The notes under the pieces were generated by a model. The model had not been told where the DNA came from. It did not search any database and saw nothing but the letters and a program-made list of their open reading frames with translations. From Cynocephalus volans (Eukaryota; Chordata; Mammalia; Dermoptera; Cynocephalidae): a DNA stretch of 64,000 nt. The stretch covers positions 10,210,035 through 10,274,034 of the forward strand of contig NC_084471.1 in the NCBI RefSeq assembly GCF_027409185.1, given 5' to 3'. The position numbers were made by a program, and so were the translations under genes. This document shows positions 25,827 to 40,400 of the stretch, piece after piece. Numbering within the stretch: the stretch's first letter is position 1; each line of letters opens with the position of its first letter.

Positions 25827-28680
25827 ATTCCACAATGGTACATGCTGTGTGCCAGGCATCATACTTGGCACTAGGATACAGGGAGGCTGGAGTGGAGAGT
25901 ATAAAGGTGAGAGGAAAGGATGGAGACTTTGGAGAAATAGCTGAGAGGCAGACAATGAGAACCTTGCTGGAAATAAAGATATTTGGGGTTTTATGTTAAG
26001 CAATGACTGGAGGAGGACTTCATCAGATTTGTGGTTTGAAAAGTATCATACCAGCTATTATGTATAGAATGGATCAGGAGCAGGGAAACTAGAGTGAATG
26101 CTAAACAAGAAACCATTTTGGCAAATGCAGTGGACAAAAAAGACCTAGTGGTGTAGGTGGTCTTGCTTGGACAAGGGAAGTGGCCAAAAAACGGAAGAAA
26201 AAAGATTCAGAGGTCCCGTCAGCCCATCTTGGTGGTGGATTAGTTAAAGGGAATATAGGGGCAGACAGAGAGCAGGTTGCTCCTAGGTTTTTAGATTTTA
26301 CAGTTGGGTGGGTAGTGATGCAGCAAGCAGGCTGGATCAAATTGTTTTGTATTTAGTTTCCAGGGTTGTTAAGATATTCAAGTGCTTTAAAATGTTGAGT
26401 CGACAATTATGTATAAAGCCCTGGAGCTCAATGGTAAGTGTTGGAGATATAAATTTAGGGATCATTAATATAGAGAGGCTAATTAAAGCCATAGGTATTT
26501 TAAGCCCTATAGTTGGTAAACAACACAGAATTCTGCCCTTTTTGGTGTTTACATTCCAGTGAGGGAGATGGATAATAAAGAAGAAATAAGATAATTTTAG
26601 ACAGTCATAAATCCTATGAAGAAAATATAGCAGGACAAGAGCATAGAGAGTACCTTAGGGTGGGTTTGGGGTGGTAACAGATATTTTTTGATATGGCCTC
26701 ACCTTTGGTAAGAGACTAGACAGAGATGCAGGGGAAAGAGCCTTCCAGGCAGAGGAACAAGTATAACAGCTTGAGGTGGGCATGAGCTTGGGGTAATTAA
26801 GAAAAAGGAAAGGTAACAGGGCTTGTGTAAGACTGAATTTAGGGGACTCAGGAAATGAGATTAGATTGTGTGGAATTTATGGGCAATGGTATAGGGTCTG
26901 CATTTTAAGTGTTAAGGAGAAACCACTGGAGGTTAGTGACACGAAAAAATTATGGCTGCTGGGCAGAGAAGTTTGGAGTGGGGTTAGGAAGAAGCTGCTG
27001 CTGTAGTGGTCCAGGTGTGTGTGCAGGAACAAGTTGGTTGTGGTGAGATGTGAGAGATGTGGACCATTTGTGGCTATACATTTAGTAATGAGCTGCAGGA
27101 CTTACTGAGGGAAGTGATGTGAAGCAGCTGTAGGTCTGAACAAGTAGGTGAATGGTGGTGCTGTTTACTGAGATGGGAACTATGGTGGGGGGCGGGGGAG
27201 TATATTTGAGGAGGGTGGAGAGATTTGTCCATTAGACTTAGAAATAGGCTATTAAGTACTTGAATAGACAGGAGATTAGAGAGGTCAGGTTGGAGATATA
27301 ATTTGGGCAGGACAGGCATATACTCATATGTTACATTTCAAAACATGGGGCTGGATGAAATCATCCAGTGGAAGCAACTAACTGGAAAACAGAAAGTTTA
27401 GGACTGTGCCCAAGGGCATTCCAAAATATAAAGTTCAAAGGAAAAAGGAGTAAGAATAAAGGACAGTGAAGTGGATGACATTGTCTAGACGTTCAGTATA
27501 GAGAGAACAAAGGTGGGCCTGGATCTGAGCTCTGATGAGATCCACCATTTCATGACCAGCTAAGAGGATGAAAGTGCATGAGATGCAGGAGACAGAGGAA
27601 CACGTTAGGGCACAGAAGGAAATCCAGGGTTTGTGATATCAATAGGCAAATGGTCATGTCCACTGGACTTAGAGAGGTTGTCAGTGACCTTAGAGAGAGC
27701 TCTTTTAGTGGAATAATAGGGGCAGAAACCAGATTTGAAGAGACTACACAGGAGAGAAAGTTTCTGGAGAGGAAAAATGGGATAGTAACTGGTGAGTAAG
27801 GGGCTGGAATGTGGGCCCCGAGGAGGATTTTTACCATGAGATTGACTTGGACATGTTGATTGGCAAGAAGACCCCAGCTGAACAAGCAAAGAGAGAATGG
27901 AAAATGGAGGTTAAAGATGTCCAAGGGTGCAGGAAGGGAAGAATCCCTAGCACTAGAGGGGGAACCACTAGAGGAAGACCTCTCTCTGCTTAAGTTTGGA
28001 AGCAGGAATTTAAGGTAATTTTTCTGATACCTCTAATTTTCTCTATGTATTAGTGAGCAAAGTCCTCAGCTGAGTAAGGGAGGGGGGGGTTAAGATTTGA
28101 AATCATAAAAGGTCTTAAATAATTGGGAAAGGAATGGTACAGTGAGCTGATCAGATGAACGCAGGAAGCTTGCTGGGCCGTATCAAGGTCCCATTGGTAG
28201 CTGGCTATAGTGGAATTATGGGAGTCCTTATTTGGCCCATAGTGACTTTTTTTTTTCCAACCATGCTGGACTGTTTTTGGGTGTTGGTGGAAAACAGAAA
28301 ATAGGATTCTTCTAAAGTGGAAATTTTGTCACATAGGCGTCAAGAAAACAGAGGGGCAGGAGAGTTTATGGGCATTAGCAAGCATGGTATTGAAATTATG
28401 GGGTATAAAATCTAAACCAGATTAGGAGGGAATGGTCGAGGTGAAAACACAGCCACAGAGGAGTGAGAGCCACTTCAGAGGATAGGAAGTCATGGTCAAG
28501 GCTGCTGAAGCTAGTGATTCTGTAGGAGTGCAATCTCGGGCGAGCGTTGGTGTGTGTGTCCTGGTGGACTGAAGGAGTTGAGAAGCCGCGGGGATAGGAT
28601 GGATCTTCCATGTGGACACTGAAGTCACCCAAGATGATGGCAGGCCCAGAGCTGTGAAGAAGACTGAGTCAGATGCTAAC
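25827..28680 (-). mobile_element. Long L2 LINE copy (about 2.8 kb, antisense on plus)
   Basis: Starts with the L2 3' end in antisense (GTGTGCCAGGCATCATACTT). It continues through internal L2 phrases in order: ATTCCAGTGAGGGAGATGGA, AGCCTTCCAGGCAGAGGAAC, CACTGGAGGTTAGTGACACG, CCTTAGAGAGAGCTCTTTTA. No long ORF survives. Possibly two adjacent pieces. Confidence 0.6.
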
Positions 28681-29874
28681 GATTAGTTAACCACCTTTAA
28701 TTCTATGGTATATGCCCCCTTAGCCATTTATGTATTTTTAAAATACCCAAAATTTAAAATAAAGCCTTTGGTAACAAAGGTCATCATAGTTTTTGCAATG
28801 ATCTCTATTCTTCAAAGAGCGCCTACATGTGACAAGACAGGCCCTCAAGGTGTTTTTGAACATCTAGTTAATCTCTTCTTACCCCACATTTTCCAGTGTT
28901 TACTTCTTTTATGATGGAAGAAATGAATGGTATATGGCCTACCATTTGGTATAACAGACTTCCTTAAGACCTTTCTCAGAAATCCAGGTGTTTTTCGGCA
29001 GGGGCACTTTGGCATGGCAATTTTTGAATCCCATCTGTTTTCCTATTATGGTTTCACCAGTGAAGAGGAGGAATTTCAATTAAATGAGTGCATATACATG
29101 GCATACTCAGAACAGTGCCCAGCTTATAATAAGCACTGCTACCTATCATTGACTAATTAAATTATTCTGAGCATCAGCTTCCTGATGAAATACGTTTGCT
29201 GCTATCTATCTCACACAGCAGTCTGAGAATTAAATTAGATACAAAATTACCTGGGAATTAGAAAATAGTTTCCATCCATTCCTTCTCTTTGTCATTATAG
29301 AGGTGTTTCATGGTCACATACCTAACCAGTCTATCTTTAGGGCTAACAATAAGTAAGAAACTGTGCAGATGAGGAAACATAACCTAATGGTTAAGGTTCT
29401 TATGTTCCTAAGTGGTGCTGAAGCACCCAAAGCAGGGCAGAGGGGCACTCAGTGAGGCATTTTCCTGACAAACCGAGCTCGCTGGTTATTGTCCCCAGGC
29501 ACAGCAGTAGTGGGATGCAGTAGAACTGTAGGCAGTATCTTCTCTCTTCTCTCCTGTCCTCTAGTGTTCTTGTGCTAAATGCCAATTAGGATAAAACAAG
29601 AAAACAGCCAAAGGTAAAAGGAGAACATCAGTTTCTTTTAGACTGGACTGTGGCAGGTCATGTTCAGCAATGGGCAGGCAGCAAGCAGCACAAACCCACT
29701 GACCAACCCGACAACCCTAACGACAAAGTTGAGACCCAAATTCGAATGTTGAATTTCTGATAGGTTTTATGTTTGGAGCATGGAGAGAGAGAACAGGAAA
29801 AAAAAAAAAAAAAACATTCAACAAATGAGCAAATTAAATTGGCAGAATAAAACAGGAAACCACAATAGTAAATG
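28681..29874. other. Intergenic DNA between TNRC6B and ADSL
   Basis: Apart from a MIR-like piece near 29090-29160, nothing recognisable. No promoter or exon seen. Confidence 0.5.
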
Positions 29875-29891
29875 CTTAGCAGCCAAACACA

Positions 29892-29897
29892 TTTATT
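29892..29897 (-). terminator. Candidate distal poly(A) signal of TNRC6B
   Basis: AATAAA on the minus strand, followed by TGTGTTTGG within 15 nt. The position gives a 3' UTR of the expected length. Confidence 0.6.
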
Positions 29898-32800
29898 AGT
29901 CTTTTTTCTTTTTTTTTTTTTCCAGGAACCCAAAAATATTTTGTAGTTATAATGTAAGCAACTGAGTTGCACATAATACAATCATATCTTTCCAAAATAA
30001 AATAAAATAAAAAAACTAAACAAAAACAAAAATAAGCTGTTTAAAAGCCCAAAAAAAACCCTTCAGAAAACTCTTATATATGCATTACATCATCTCTCAG
30101 TTTTAATGAAATGACGACGACTTAATTCCTTAGTACTCAACCTGTCACAATCCAATAAAACACCACCCTTTAGTTTTTTTGTTTTTGATTTTTTTTTTTT
30201 TTTTTTTTTGAAATCCAGCATGAGAAATACAGTACCTGCTATGGCAAAAAATACACATAAAATGCAACTTTTCAGCTTATTTGTACATTAGTAGAGTTTA
30301 ACATTTTTTTTTAAGTGAACCAGTGATTTTAAGTACCACTATACTAAAAAAGTAAAATAAAATATAGAAAGGGGGGGCCCAGCCTGCCATGCAAGTGCAC
30401 CTCTAAAGTGCCTAGTTTCTGTGTCCATGTAAAACCAGTAATATGAGGAGCAATTTCAACATATGGGAGTTTGATTAAACCTCTATGTTTAAAAAAAAAA
30501 AAAAGACAATGCCATATCCTCCCTTTTCTCCCCCAAACATCTTTAAATCCCATCATTCATGTTCTCTACTGCCCATCAGAAGAGAGAAAAGAAAGCCATC
30601 AAAATATTGTAAAAGCTATTTCAAGTATAAGAAAAACAAAACACTTATAGGTAACTTGCAGAGAGCATCAATACGTGCAGCTATTTAGTCATTTTTACAG
30701 GTTTTGTTTCTGCTGACAAATGTTTCAGATGAGAGGATTTTTGCTGTACCTTCCTGTTACCTGTTTGTGTGCAAAGTTGGAAAGCTGCCTTTAAAAAATC
30801 CAGCCTCTTTTTGATGCCGTTCCCTGCACCTTTTGTTTAAAGGGGGCAAGGAGAGACATGAAGGGAGGAGAAAGGGAAGGAAGAAGGGAGCCATACATCA
30901 TGAAAAATTAAAACTGGTACTTCTCTGCCTATCCTCCTCTGCTATTGCATCCCCCTCCCCCCCAGATCCTCTTCTGTCTCTGGTTCACCATCACTGACCT
31001 CTCACTGAAGTGACTCCCATTATTCATTGTTTCCTGATTTGGTAGGATGTATTTTACTATGTAAACATAGCCCCCTAGGATTATGGAACCCAAAGCAGCA
31101 TTTACATCTCCATCTAAATGGAGAAAGATAAAATAGTCCAGAAACCTCTCCTCAGGTTGCTTTTGTTTTCTGTTTTTGGTTACGCAAAACAAGGATGGGG
31201 TGGGGTGGGCACAGAATGTGATGTTATAAGCAAATAGTGGAGAGTTAGGAGTGGGCACAGTTGAGCTGTTGTATCTGCTTTTTTTTCTCTCCCAGAAGGT
31301 TTCTTATTTTTTTAAAAACCTGTTAAAAATGTTCCTGCACCTTAAATCATACTGAGATTAAGGCCAAGGGTGCAGAATCTTGTGCACATGTCTCTGTGAG
31401 CACATTTGCGGTGCATGCACCATTTTTGATGTCTTCTGTGAGATCACTGCATACACTTTGGTCACTGGTGTGTGCAAAGGGTGGTGGTGGTTGGGGGGGG
31501 GGGGGCAGTGTCCCAGGAAAGAAGTGCAGAGATCAGCAAGCCCTTTGGGAGCATAATAGAGAGATATAAGGGCAGACAGAACCCATGAGGAAGGAGACTG
31601 ATAGAAAAAGGGCCTCCAGATAAAGAACAGAAATAACATCCCAAGGTCCACAGTGCCCAAATCAGAGGGTGGGTGGATAATATGCATACACTTATAATCT
31701 AGCTTCTTCCCTCATAGGAGGTCGTCACTATACAAGATCAGTGAGATTAAACTAAAAAGGGCCTCCTGACAGATAGAAGGTTTACCTTAAAGATGGGGGA
31801 AAATGGGTGTTTGTGAAGAAGCTATTCAAATGATCCATTCTAACCCTGCCTGTGGGTACCCAGATCTAGGAGGGTAGTAGCTGAAATCTCTACAAGCAGC
31901 ATCTGTTAAACATATTTCCCTCTAATTAATGTCAGCTTCAAGCCTCATGGAGGGAGGAAGATCTGAGGATGCACATGGCTTTCAGGGTTGGGTGCACATT
32001 TCCTTAGATGAGTTTCCTCCTAAGAAATCTACACATTTCAAAAGCATTACAAAGTGACAAGGCTATAAATTCTACAGCGCAAACTGAAATGCCAGGGACT
32101 AATTCCCTTTGTGAACTACAGAATGATACTCAGTTACTCAAGGGGTGTGTGTGTGTGTGTGTTTGAACCAAGAAAGGTTGAGAGCTCAAGGTCTTGTGTA
32201 CAAAACATTCTGGAGTTCCTGGAGGGAATGGATCTTCTGGAAGAGAGAAATTCAGACAATCTCTACCCTGGAACTAGAATGCTGGAATAGACGGCATCTA
32301 TTTAAGACAGGGTTTAGACACTGGTCTGCTGTCACTGCGTAGGAGGCAACGTAGAGAACACCCCCCCCCCCAAATGCAAATCCGCTCCCCTGACCTGCTC
32401 TTTTTCTTAAGCATGAAAGAATAAGATCCGAAACTTCTGATGGCTTAAAAAAATGGAAAATATAATATTTTAGGGTTACTTTCACAGCAAAGAAAAAAAT
32501 TTTAAAGTCACCCTGCTATTTACACATTCATATTTTAAAAAGGATAACCCACTGATGTAAGTAAGGAGAAAAGAGTTAAGAATTTACACTGCAGGGGGAA
32601 ATGTACCTCGAGGTATTGTTTTGTGTCATACAGTTGAAACGTCAGGATTTTTTGTTTTGTTTTTTTGTTTAAAGGCAATCTAACAGATCGGAACCCTGAT
32701 AAGATCATGCCTGTGCAGCCTTGCACAGGCACTAGGAGACTGTGATCAAGTCTGTTACTCGTTACAGTACTGTGAACATCAACAACAAAAATTGCTGCAT

Positions 32801-34276
32801 GGAAAACACTGAATACAGGCAGAACAATCTCTCGCTTATGGTACTATGTAATAATGCCTAGACCAGAGCAATGCAGGTGCTGTGATTTATCACAGGCAAG
32901 ATCAACAAAAAGAATTCTATTAGGTCAAAGAAGATGTGTGTAGGCCTTCCTGTGTCAAACACCTCACTGCTTGGTAGCTATATACAACAGCATAATGAAT
33001 GCAAGGGAAGCAGAGAGATTACATTTGGCTGAGGGATAGCAAATGGGGAAGAGAATTTTTTTTGCCTTCCAAGCAACAGCCCTCTTCCCCACAGAGCAGG
33101 ACAGTTTCCTTATAATCAAGTTCACTTAAAAACACTTAAAAAAGAAGAAAGGAAAATTAAAAAGGAGAGAGGAGGAAGAGTTTTCAAAATTGACACGAAA
33201 ATTAACTTTAAGGTCAGCACAAGTGAGGCATGGTTTCCTGAGCTTGAAAGCGTTCTCAGTTCAGGAAAGAATGAGTACTTTTTTCCAGAGAACACTGGAG
33301 CCTTTGGGGGTCCCACTATTGCACTGGATTAACACTGTACGGCTAGGATCAAGATTCCTGTGCCATACTGGTTGACAGGAAATGCAGCCCCCCGCGGAAT
33401 CTGCCTGGCCATCAGACCAGAGATCTCCTTCCACCTCAGCGTGCCGACCTTACCGCATCTTTTCTCATTCCCCCTTCTCCTCCAGGACAGGGAGATACCA
33501 TGGACACAGAAACTGGAAAACAAGGATGCAAAGCTACTTCCTTCCCCTTTCTGCCCATTCCTCCCCCTCTTTTGCAGAATGCATAGTTATAATTCACGTT
33601 ACAAAATAAGAAGCAATGATGACCACATATGGGACCTCTTTTTTTTTTTTTTTGAAAAAAGAAAAAAATCCAACAACCTCTTCTTAATTTCAGTATCAAA
33701 ATTCACATTTGCATAATAATACATTTCAAGGCCATTAGAGAGGAAAGAGAGTGAAGCACAGAAAGCTGCAGCATCTCTCCTCCCTTTGTCTTCCTGAATG
33801 AAGCTGAAGGAATCTAGCAGGAGGGATTGTTTTCCTCTTTGTGGGAGTTCTGAGGAATTATGGCAATGGCCCTTAGCATTCACTTAATATTTCTTTAGAA
33901 GATAGGGAGTGGGGAGAAGAGGTGGAATCATTTAAAACAAACATAAAAACAAATGAAGACACACTGCAGATTTCTATGTTTAACTATGATAAGCTCTACA
34001 AGAAATAAGAAATTATTTCAGATTTTTCTCTTTCACTTCTTAAACATTTCAATCTTAACTCTTTCAAAACTTTTTACCTTGTGTGTAATACCCTGTTCAC
34101 ATAAACAGCAACATAATGTGACTTCATTTGGGACAATAATGGCCTTCTTAGGACACAGACTCAAAGGGTAAAAATGCGCTGCCCACTCTGCACATGGCAG
34201 AAGCTAGAAAATGCCTTCTTTACATGCATGAATGTGTCACAAATTATCACCATATTCCAATTCTCCAGTGCTTAGC

Positions 34277-34419
<143 letters not shown>

Positions 34420-37400
34420 CTAGGTTAATGCAGATGTACAACCCAACCTGCACCCTTGTACTAACCTGGGTCTCTGTCATTTGTGCACCATCACCTAATC
34501 ATCTCTTCTCCCAAGTCCCAGAATCTCTTCCACACAGCTCTACGCTGTGTAATATTGATGCTAATGAAAATTCAACAGCTGCCCCCAGGATTTCCTGGAG
34601 AAACTCTTGATTTCTCTAAAGACTAAGATGACCATCTTTTTGTTTTTATCCCAGTGGATAGCCTCTTCCTAAAACAGATGGTTTCTGTTCTCACAAAGGC
34701 ACATTCAGAAATACTACACTTAAGTAATTCCTTGGACACAATTAAAAAGCAGGGGTGGGTGATGTTTTAAACACATTCTAACTTATCCCAGAATTTCTGG
34801 CAAGAAATATCATGCTAAAATGCATCGCTTAGTGAGAAACTATTTAAAAAGATATGTAACTTCTTCTTAAGAGTTCCAGAGGTTTTTGTTTTGCTTTGCA
34901 TAAATACCCCCCTTTTTCATTTTTGATGAACACAGGCCATGCTATCTTCCTCCCCATAAAGCTCAGCTTATAAGGCTAGTCTGGACAGTATGACCGCTCC
35001 ATCTCACCTGTCAGTAGCCTGAGGAGGAGGAATGCCATATTCAGGAGGAGGTTCAGGAAGCCAGGGCAGAAGAGAAAGAAAGTACTTTCTTTCACAACTC
35101 TGCTACAATATTGGAAGCTACCCTGATACCTTCTTTTGCTGCTCACCATAAGCAGTAAAGAGGAATTTTCCTCTTTGAAAAAATAATCCCAATTTACTTA
35201 TGTGACTAGAAATGGACTAATTATAACTGGGAATTAATTTCCAAACCAATGATTTATAGTTTGAAAACTAAGTGGAGGCAAAAAGTGCTTAAGGAAACAC
35301 TATTTCTTTTTTAAATTTAAAACAACACTTCTCGCCTGTGGAGTTGATCTGACCCTTCCCCTCCCATGAACAAAACAAGTGTTTGTCACTGAGCTTTGTA
35401 GAGACCCTTCAGTCAGGGCAGTACCATTTTTCCTGGTGTGCACAGTTTTTCATTAAGAACAAATTCAGGTGCATAGCTAACAAAAAGGGAACTACTAAAA
35501 TTGAGAGGCAAACACTAGTAATTTCTGTCACTTTTGCTACTTTTTGGGGGATGGTGGCAGGAGGTTTGAGAATTTAAATGCTACTCAAATGATAGTCACT
35601 CAGGATCTAGTCTGAGTGACCGTCCGCATGTGGGTAGTGTGGATGCCGAGCTGGTGGGGAGCAGTTCTCCATTCTCTGACCAGTGCTTCCCTTTCCCATC
35701 CTGTAGCTGTTCACGGCCTCTTTCTTTGGTGTGGGGAAGGGTGAGGAGGTGGTGTGGGCAGGTTAGGGAGGATCGATGTTCAATTTTTATTAAATTATTA
35801 CCATGTTCATAGGTTCTTGATAATTATTTCAAATCTTAAGAATGGGATACCACCATCCCCTTTGTCAAATTTAAGGTCAAGAAAAAAATACTATCATTGA
35901 CAAATGGAGATCATCTCTGAAAATACACACACATCTGGCACTAGCCATAAACCTACAGACCACATTACAAGGTGTGCACAAACTCTGAAAATATAGATAG
36001 CATTCTATGTTTTCTTGTAGACTGACAATGTCCTCAACAGCATTAGGTATATTGGTCTGTCTCTAGGCTGTACGGACACCCTGTACTTGGAGATAAGGAA
36101 GCAAAGGGAGTGGTGTGCAGGAGGGGTGGAGGATACCCTATTTTGAGAATGCCACTGAGGCTAGAATGCCATGCAGCCTAGAATGTCTTCATCTGCACTA
36201 TCACATGTGGCCTTATTTGTACACTCACAGGAGGAAAAACACAAAGAACAAGATTTCTCTTTGCTGTAACACTAACAAGTGTAATTAATGCATAGACATG
36301 AAGTGTGACAAAACTTGGCAAAAACACTGAAGAAAGTTTGATTCTTTTTTTAACCAGCTAAAAGTGTGTATCTACTCCTAAAGACCTTATAGATACTTAA
36401 AAAAGAAAAAACTCAAACTCAAAACAGTAACCTACAAAGCTTCATATGCTGAATATTAACTCCAAGAGAGGACCTTGGGAGAAGCAGGACCTTTTCTACA
36501 TAAAGACTCAATTGTTCCCTAATCTTAGAGATGGCTATTACAGCCAAGTCTGCTGAAAATATCCTGTTTAGACTGCAGAGGAAAACAGGCTTGGCTTAAG
36601 TGTTTTGCGCAGCACAAAGACATTTTCTTTCTCTTTCAGAAAAGAGTCAAGATGGCATAATACAAAAAATAAAATTAGAAAGTACACAGCATCTCTAAGG
36701 TCAAAACGGAATCTGGCTGTTAACCCTACAAAAACCGCCCCACTTCCCCTCCAAAAGAGTGGTGAAAGTGAGAGTGAATATTTGCAACAAGTTAATAGCC
36801 TGTGAACTTTTAGTTTCTGCTAGATATATTAATAAAGGAGCTTCCAAATTCTTAGGCAGCAGTTTTTCTTTTCCTTTCTTTTTTTTCTCCTTGCATACCT
36901 TATATACCACATTCAACCCACAGGAACTTGGAAGAACCAACTGTTAATTTCTGGTACATTCATGTCAGAAGAGGTGGGAAAATTCTTAGAACAGGAGCCA
37001 TAGTAACAGAAGATCAAGCAACTATAAATAAAACTAACTGAATGGCAATAAATGGATAATGCTGATTTATTGGGGTACACTGATGAAAGAATTTGGTTTG
37101 GAACCTTAACTCGCAGCATTGCTAAGTTAACTTCTGTGAATGTTGTAAATAAAAAATTTCAAGGGTTTGGGACTGAGGGAGCGGAGATGTTACAAGGGCC
37201 ATCTATTTCTTCAGTGTCCCAGAGATGTGAACTTTTTAAAACACCTAAAGTTAGGTCATGGCACTGGATCTGACAGTAGAGGTGCCCTGACTGATGGAAG
37301 ACATCCCTTCCCTACTAGTGCTTTTCTTTTGGCTACTCATGTGGCAGACAGAAACCAAGTCTGTGATGTTCATGAGATGTACACACCTCTTACCACTAGT

Positions 37401-40400
37401 AATCAAATGTTTTTTAAAAAACAAACTAGTAAAAAATGGAAAGCTCAAACTTACATGATCAAAATGTTTATAAAATAAATCTATGTAATGAGGAGTAGCT
37501 AGCAAGCCTCGATAAATTTTCCAGAATGTAGTGGAAGAGAAGACATTCCTACTGAATTCTATAAGTGTATTGAAGACACCTAACCTTTCAGTAGACATGG
37601 CTCTTGCCAAAGAATACCATGGAAAGAAAAGAGCCTTTCTCTTCCATGACATCTTCACCATATCCTGTTCTTAGGTCACTGCCAACCAATAAAGCAAAGC
37701 TTCCAACAAGTTGACAAAAAAAGGGGGGGAGGGACAAAGGAAGACAAAAGCAGAAAAACAGGAACACTTTTCTATTGGCCCAACTCAAGGAGACTTTCCA
37801 AGTCACTGCAGTTGTCACAATGACACACCCAGAGAGGTCAAAGCACATAATGGAGGGCACGCACACAGGGAAGGAACTTGGCATTCCATGTTATCCATAC
37901 ATAAAAGCATATTTAACTTCCTTGATTTTTGTTTATTTATTTTACATTTAGCCCACTGCCTTTGGGGCCTGTCCAGAACCACTCCAATTTCCTTTCCGGG
38001 CAAGCATCTTAGCGTCTGTGGAGTGACTGGACCACACGCACATACACACGCGTCCCCCTGCTTAGGATGTCTGGGTGTATGTATGAAGGCACTAAAGCGG
38101 TTTTAGAGAAATTGCAGGCAGCAACCCCACCCACTCCCTTTACCTGTCGAGCTGGAGTTTCTTTCCCACTGGGAAGCTTAATGGTTAAAAGAAGCTGTGG
38201 TCATGCTTGAGAATTCTGACCCCTGGCCCCAGGAGGGAATACAAAAGGAGAATTCAACATCACCAAAAAATGAAAGGAAAAACTCCACATCTCCAGCTGA
38301 GGGATGGGGATAATTAAGCAGCAGATCTTCAAAACAGCAATTAAAACGAGCACGACAGTAGCTGGGAGCTAAAAAAGCAAAATCACTTGTTCCTTATTAG
38401 ATTCTTCTATATTTTCTCCTCCTCCCATAACAAACGGAGGTAAGACACACATTCTTCATTAATAGAACAGTCCATAGATAATTTTCCTCTAGTAATGCCT
38501 ATATTTAAAATTTGTTCCAAAAAGTATTAACCTATATTTCCTAACTCTTTACATAGATTCTCAGCAATCCAACCATACCATTTTACAGACTAGAGTTCTT
38601 CTTTTCTTTTAAGCTGTTGTTTCTTTTTTTTCTTCCTTTCTTTTGTTGCTAGGGTTGGGGTCACAGGGAGAATGGTTCCTTTAAAAAAATAAAAATCACT
38701 AGGGGAGATTTCAGTTCAGTCTTAAATGGAAAGGAACAAAGTGATGGCATTCCCATTTATATACACCAAACACTCTCCCGTTAAATTACACACAATTTCA
38801 GATGAATTCACGATAAAGCTCTTATAAAGCTTAATCCTTCTCCCATATTTTTTAAGATAATGAATTTACCTGTTGCTGCTAAATTGATAATTTTTAAAAA
38901 ATATTTCTTTCTATGTGTTTTAAAATGTGTGATCCCCAGTATGACAATAACATTTGGAGACTTTTCTTTTTACATTTTTTTAAAGTAAAAATCATTCAAA
39001 CTTTTTGAAGTTTCAGGAACTTGTAAAAGTTTATTGACAGGAAAGAAACAGCCGTCTATCTAGGATAAGATACGGTTAAATAAACCATCTTCAAAAAACT
39101 GGCTTCCTACCCTAGAATTCCTGAGAATGCTTGCAAATTTTAAAGCAGGAAAATAAATGTTAAAAACAAAAACAAAAAACACTGTTAAATGCTCCCAGAG
39201 TTAGTCTTCATCTAAAATATATATTTATATGTATATATATACGCACTTTTTGGTCTTTTTTTTAAAAGTTTTTAGTTTTTTTCCCTTTAAGCTTATGATG
39301 GAAGAACTTTTTAGCTTCTCATGTTTATTTTTTACATATTTCAAATCCCTCATTATGTCTTGTAAACAAGAGGGGCTCTAGCACCCGGCTTTCACCGTAG
39401 TATGGTAAGGAACTCAACTAACCCATAGTGCAGGTCAAGGAACCAAAAGGCAGGAGGAGAGAAGGGTGGGGCAGGACACAGCAGTGAACCAAGAGCGGCA
39501 GTGGACAGAGTCACTACTGGCTTGCGGGAGCCTCGGGACGTGCTCCTGGCCCAAGGACACTAAGATTTAGCCTTCTGTAGATGTTTGAACACAAGCTGCT
39601 CTTCACCCAGAGGTCACCACAGACACAGGGCTTTGCTCCACCCACAGACAGCAGTGAGTGGGGGCTGGAAGGAGACATTTTGTAGGGGCAGAGGTGGAAG
39701 GGGCATGGTGGTGATGAAAACTGGACAGCAGGAGGGGCCACACTCAGTTTCCAACCAGGCAGCCAATGGGAGCAAACCAACGCTACAGACTCAAGTGTGA
39801 CCACCTCCCCACATAGGGCTCATGCAGACTTGCACGCGTGCATGCTCACTTGAATCATGCCTGTCAGTCTCATTTGAGGCTAGCTTTATATCAACAGGGT
39901 AAGCCAAGAGGACTATAGAATTTCCCATTCTTTGTCTCACAAAAACACTTAAATGCAAATAATTCTTTTTTGTCTTCTCCTATACACAACTACCAACCCA
40001 CGTACACATAGACACAAGCTAAAAGTCAAATACATTAGGCATTGTTGTATCCTTCACTGAAGATGCTAAAGAAAAACTCCCTTGTCCTCAATAGCAGCAA
40101 GTTATGGAGGACAGTAGAGGTCTGCTCCCACCAAGGGCTGGAATGGGCAGGTATTTGCTGGTACAGAATGTCGGCACTTCACGTTAAACAGAATGATGCA
40201 GATTGGGATGTCCACACAAGTGCTAGCACGTCACCAGCACACAGCCCCCTCCCCCCACCCCGCTGCCTTCTGTGTTGTATAAAGGGGTACCCCCTTCAGG
40301 TAACTCTCTTCACAATAAGCAATTTGATACATTTTGATTCCAACATAAGTACATACATGTTGGTGATAACTGTGGATTAAACGTTGCCCCCTGTTCGGCC

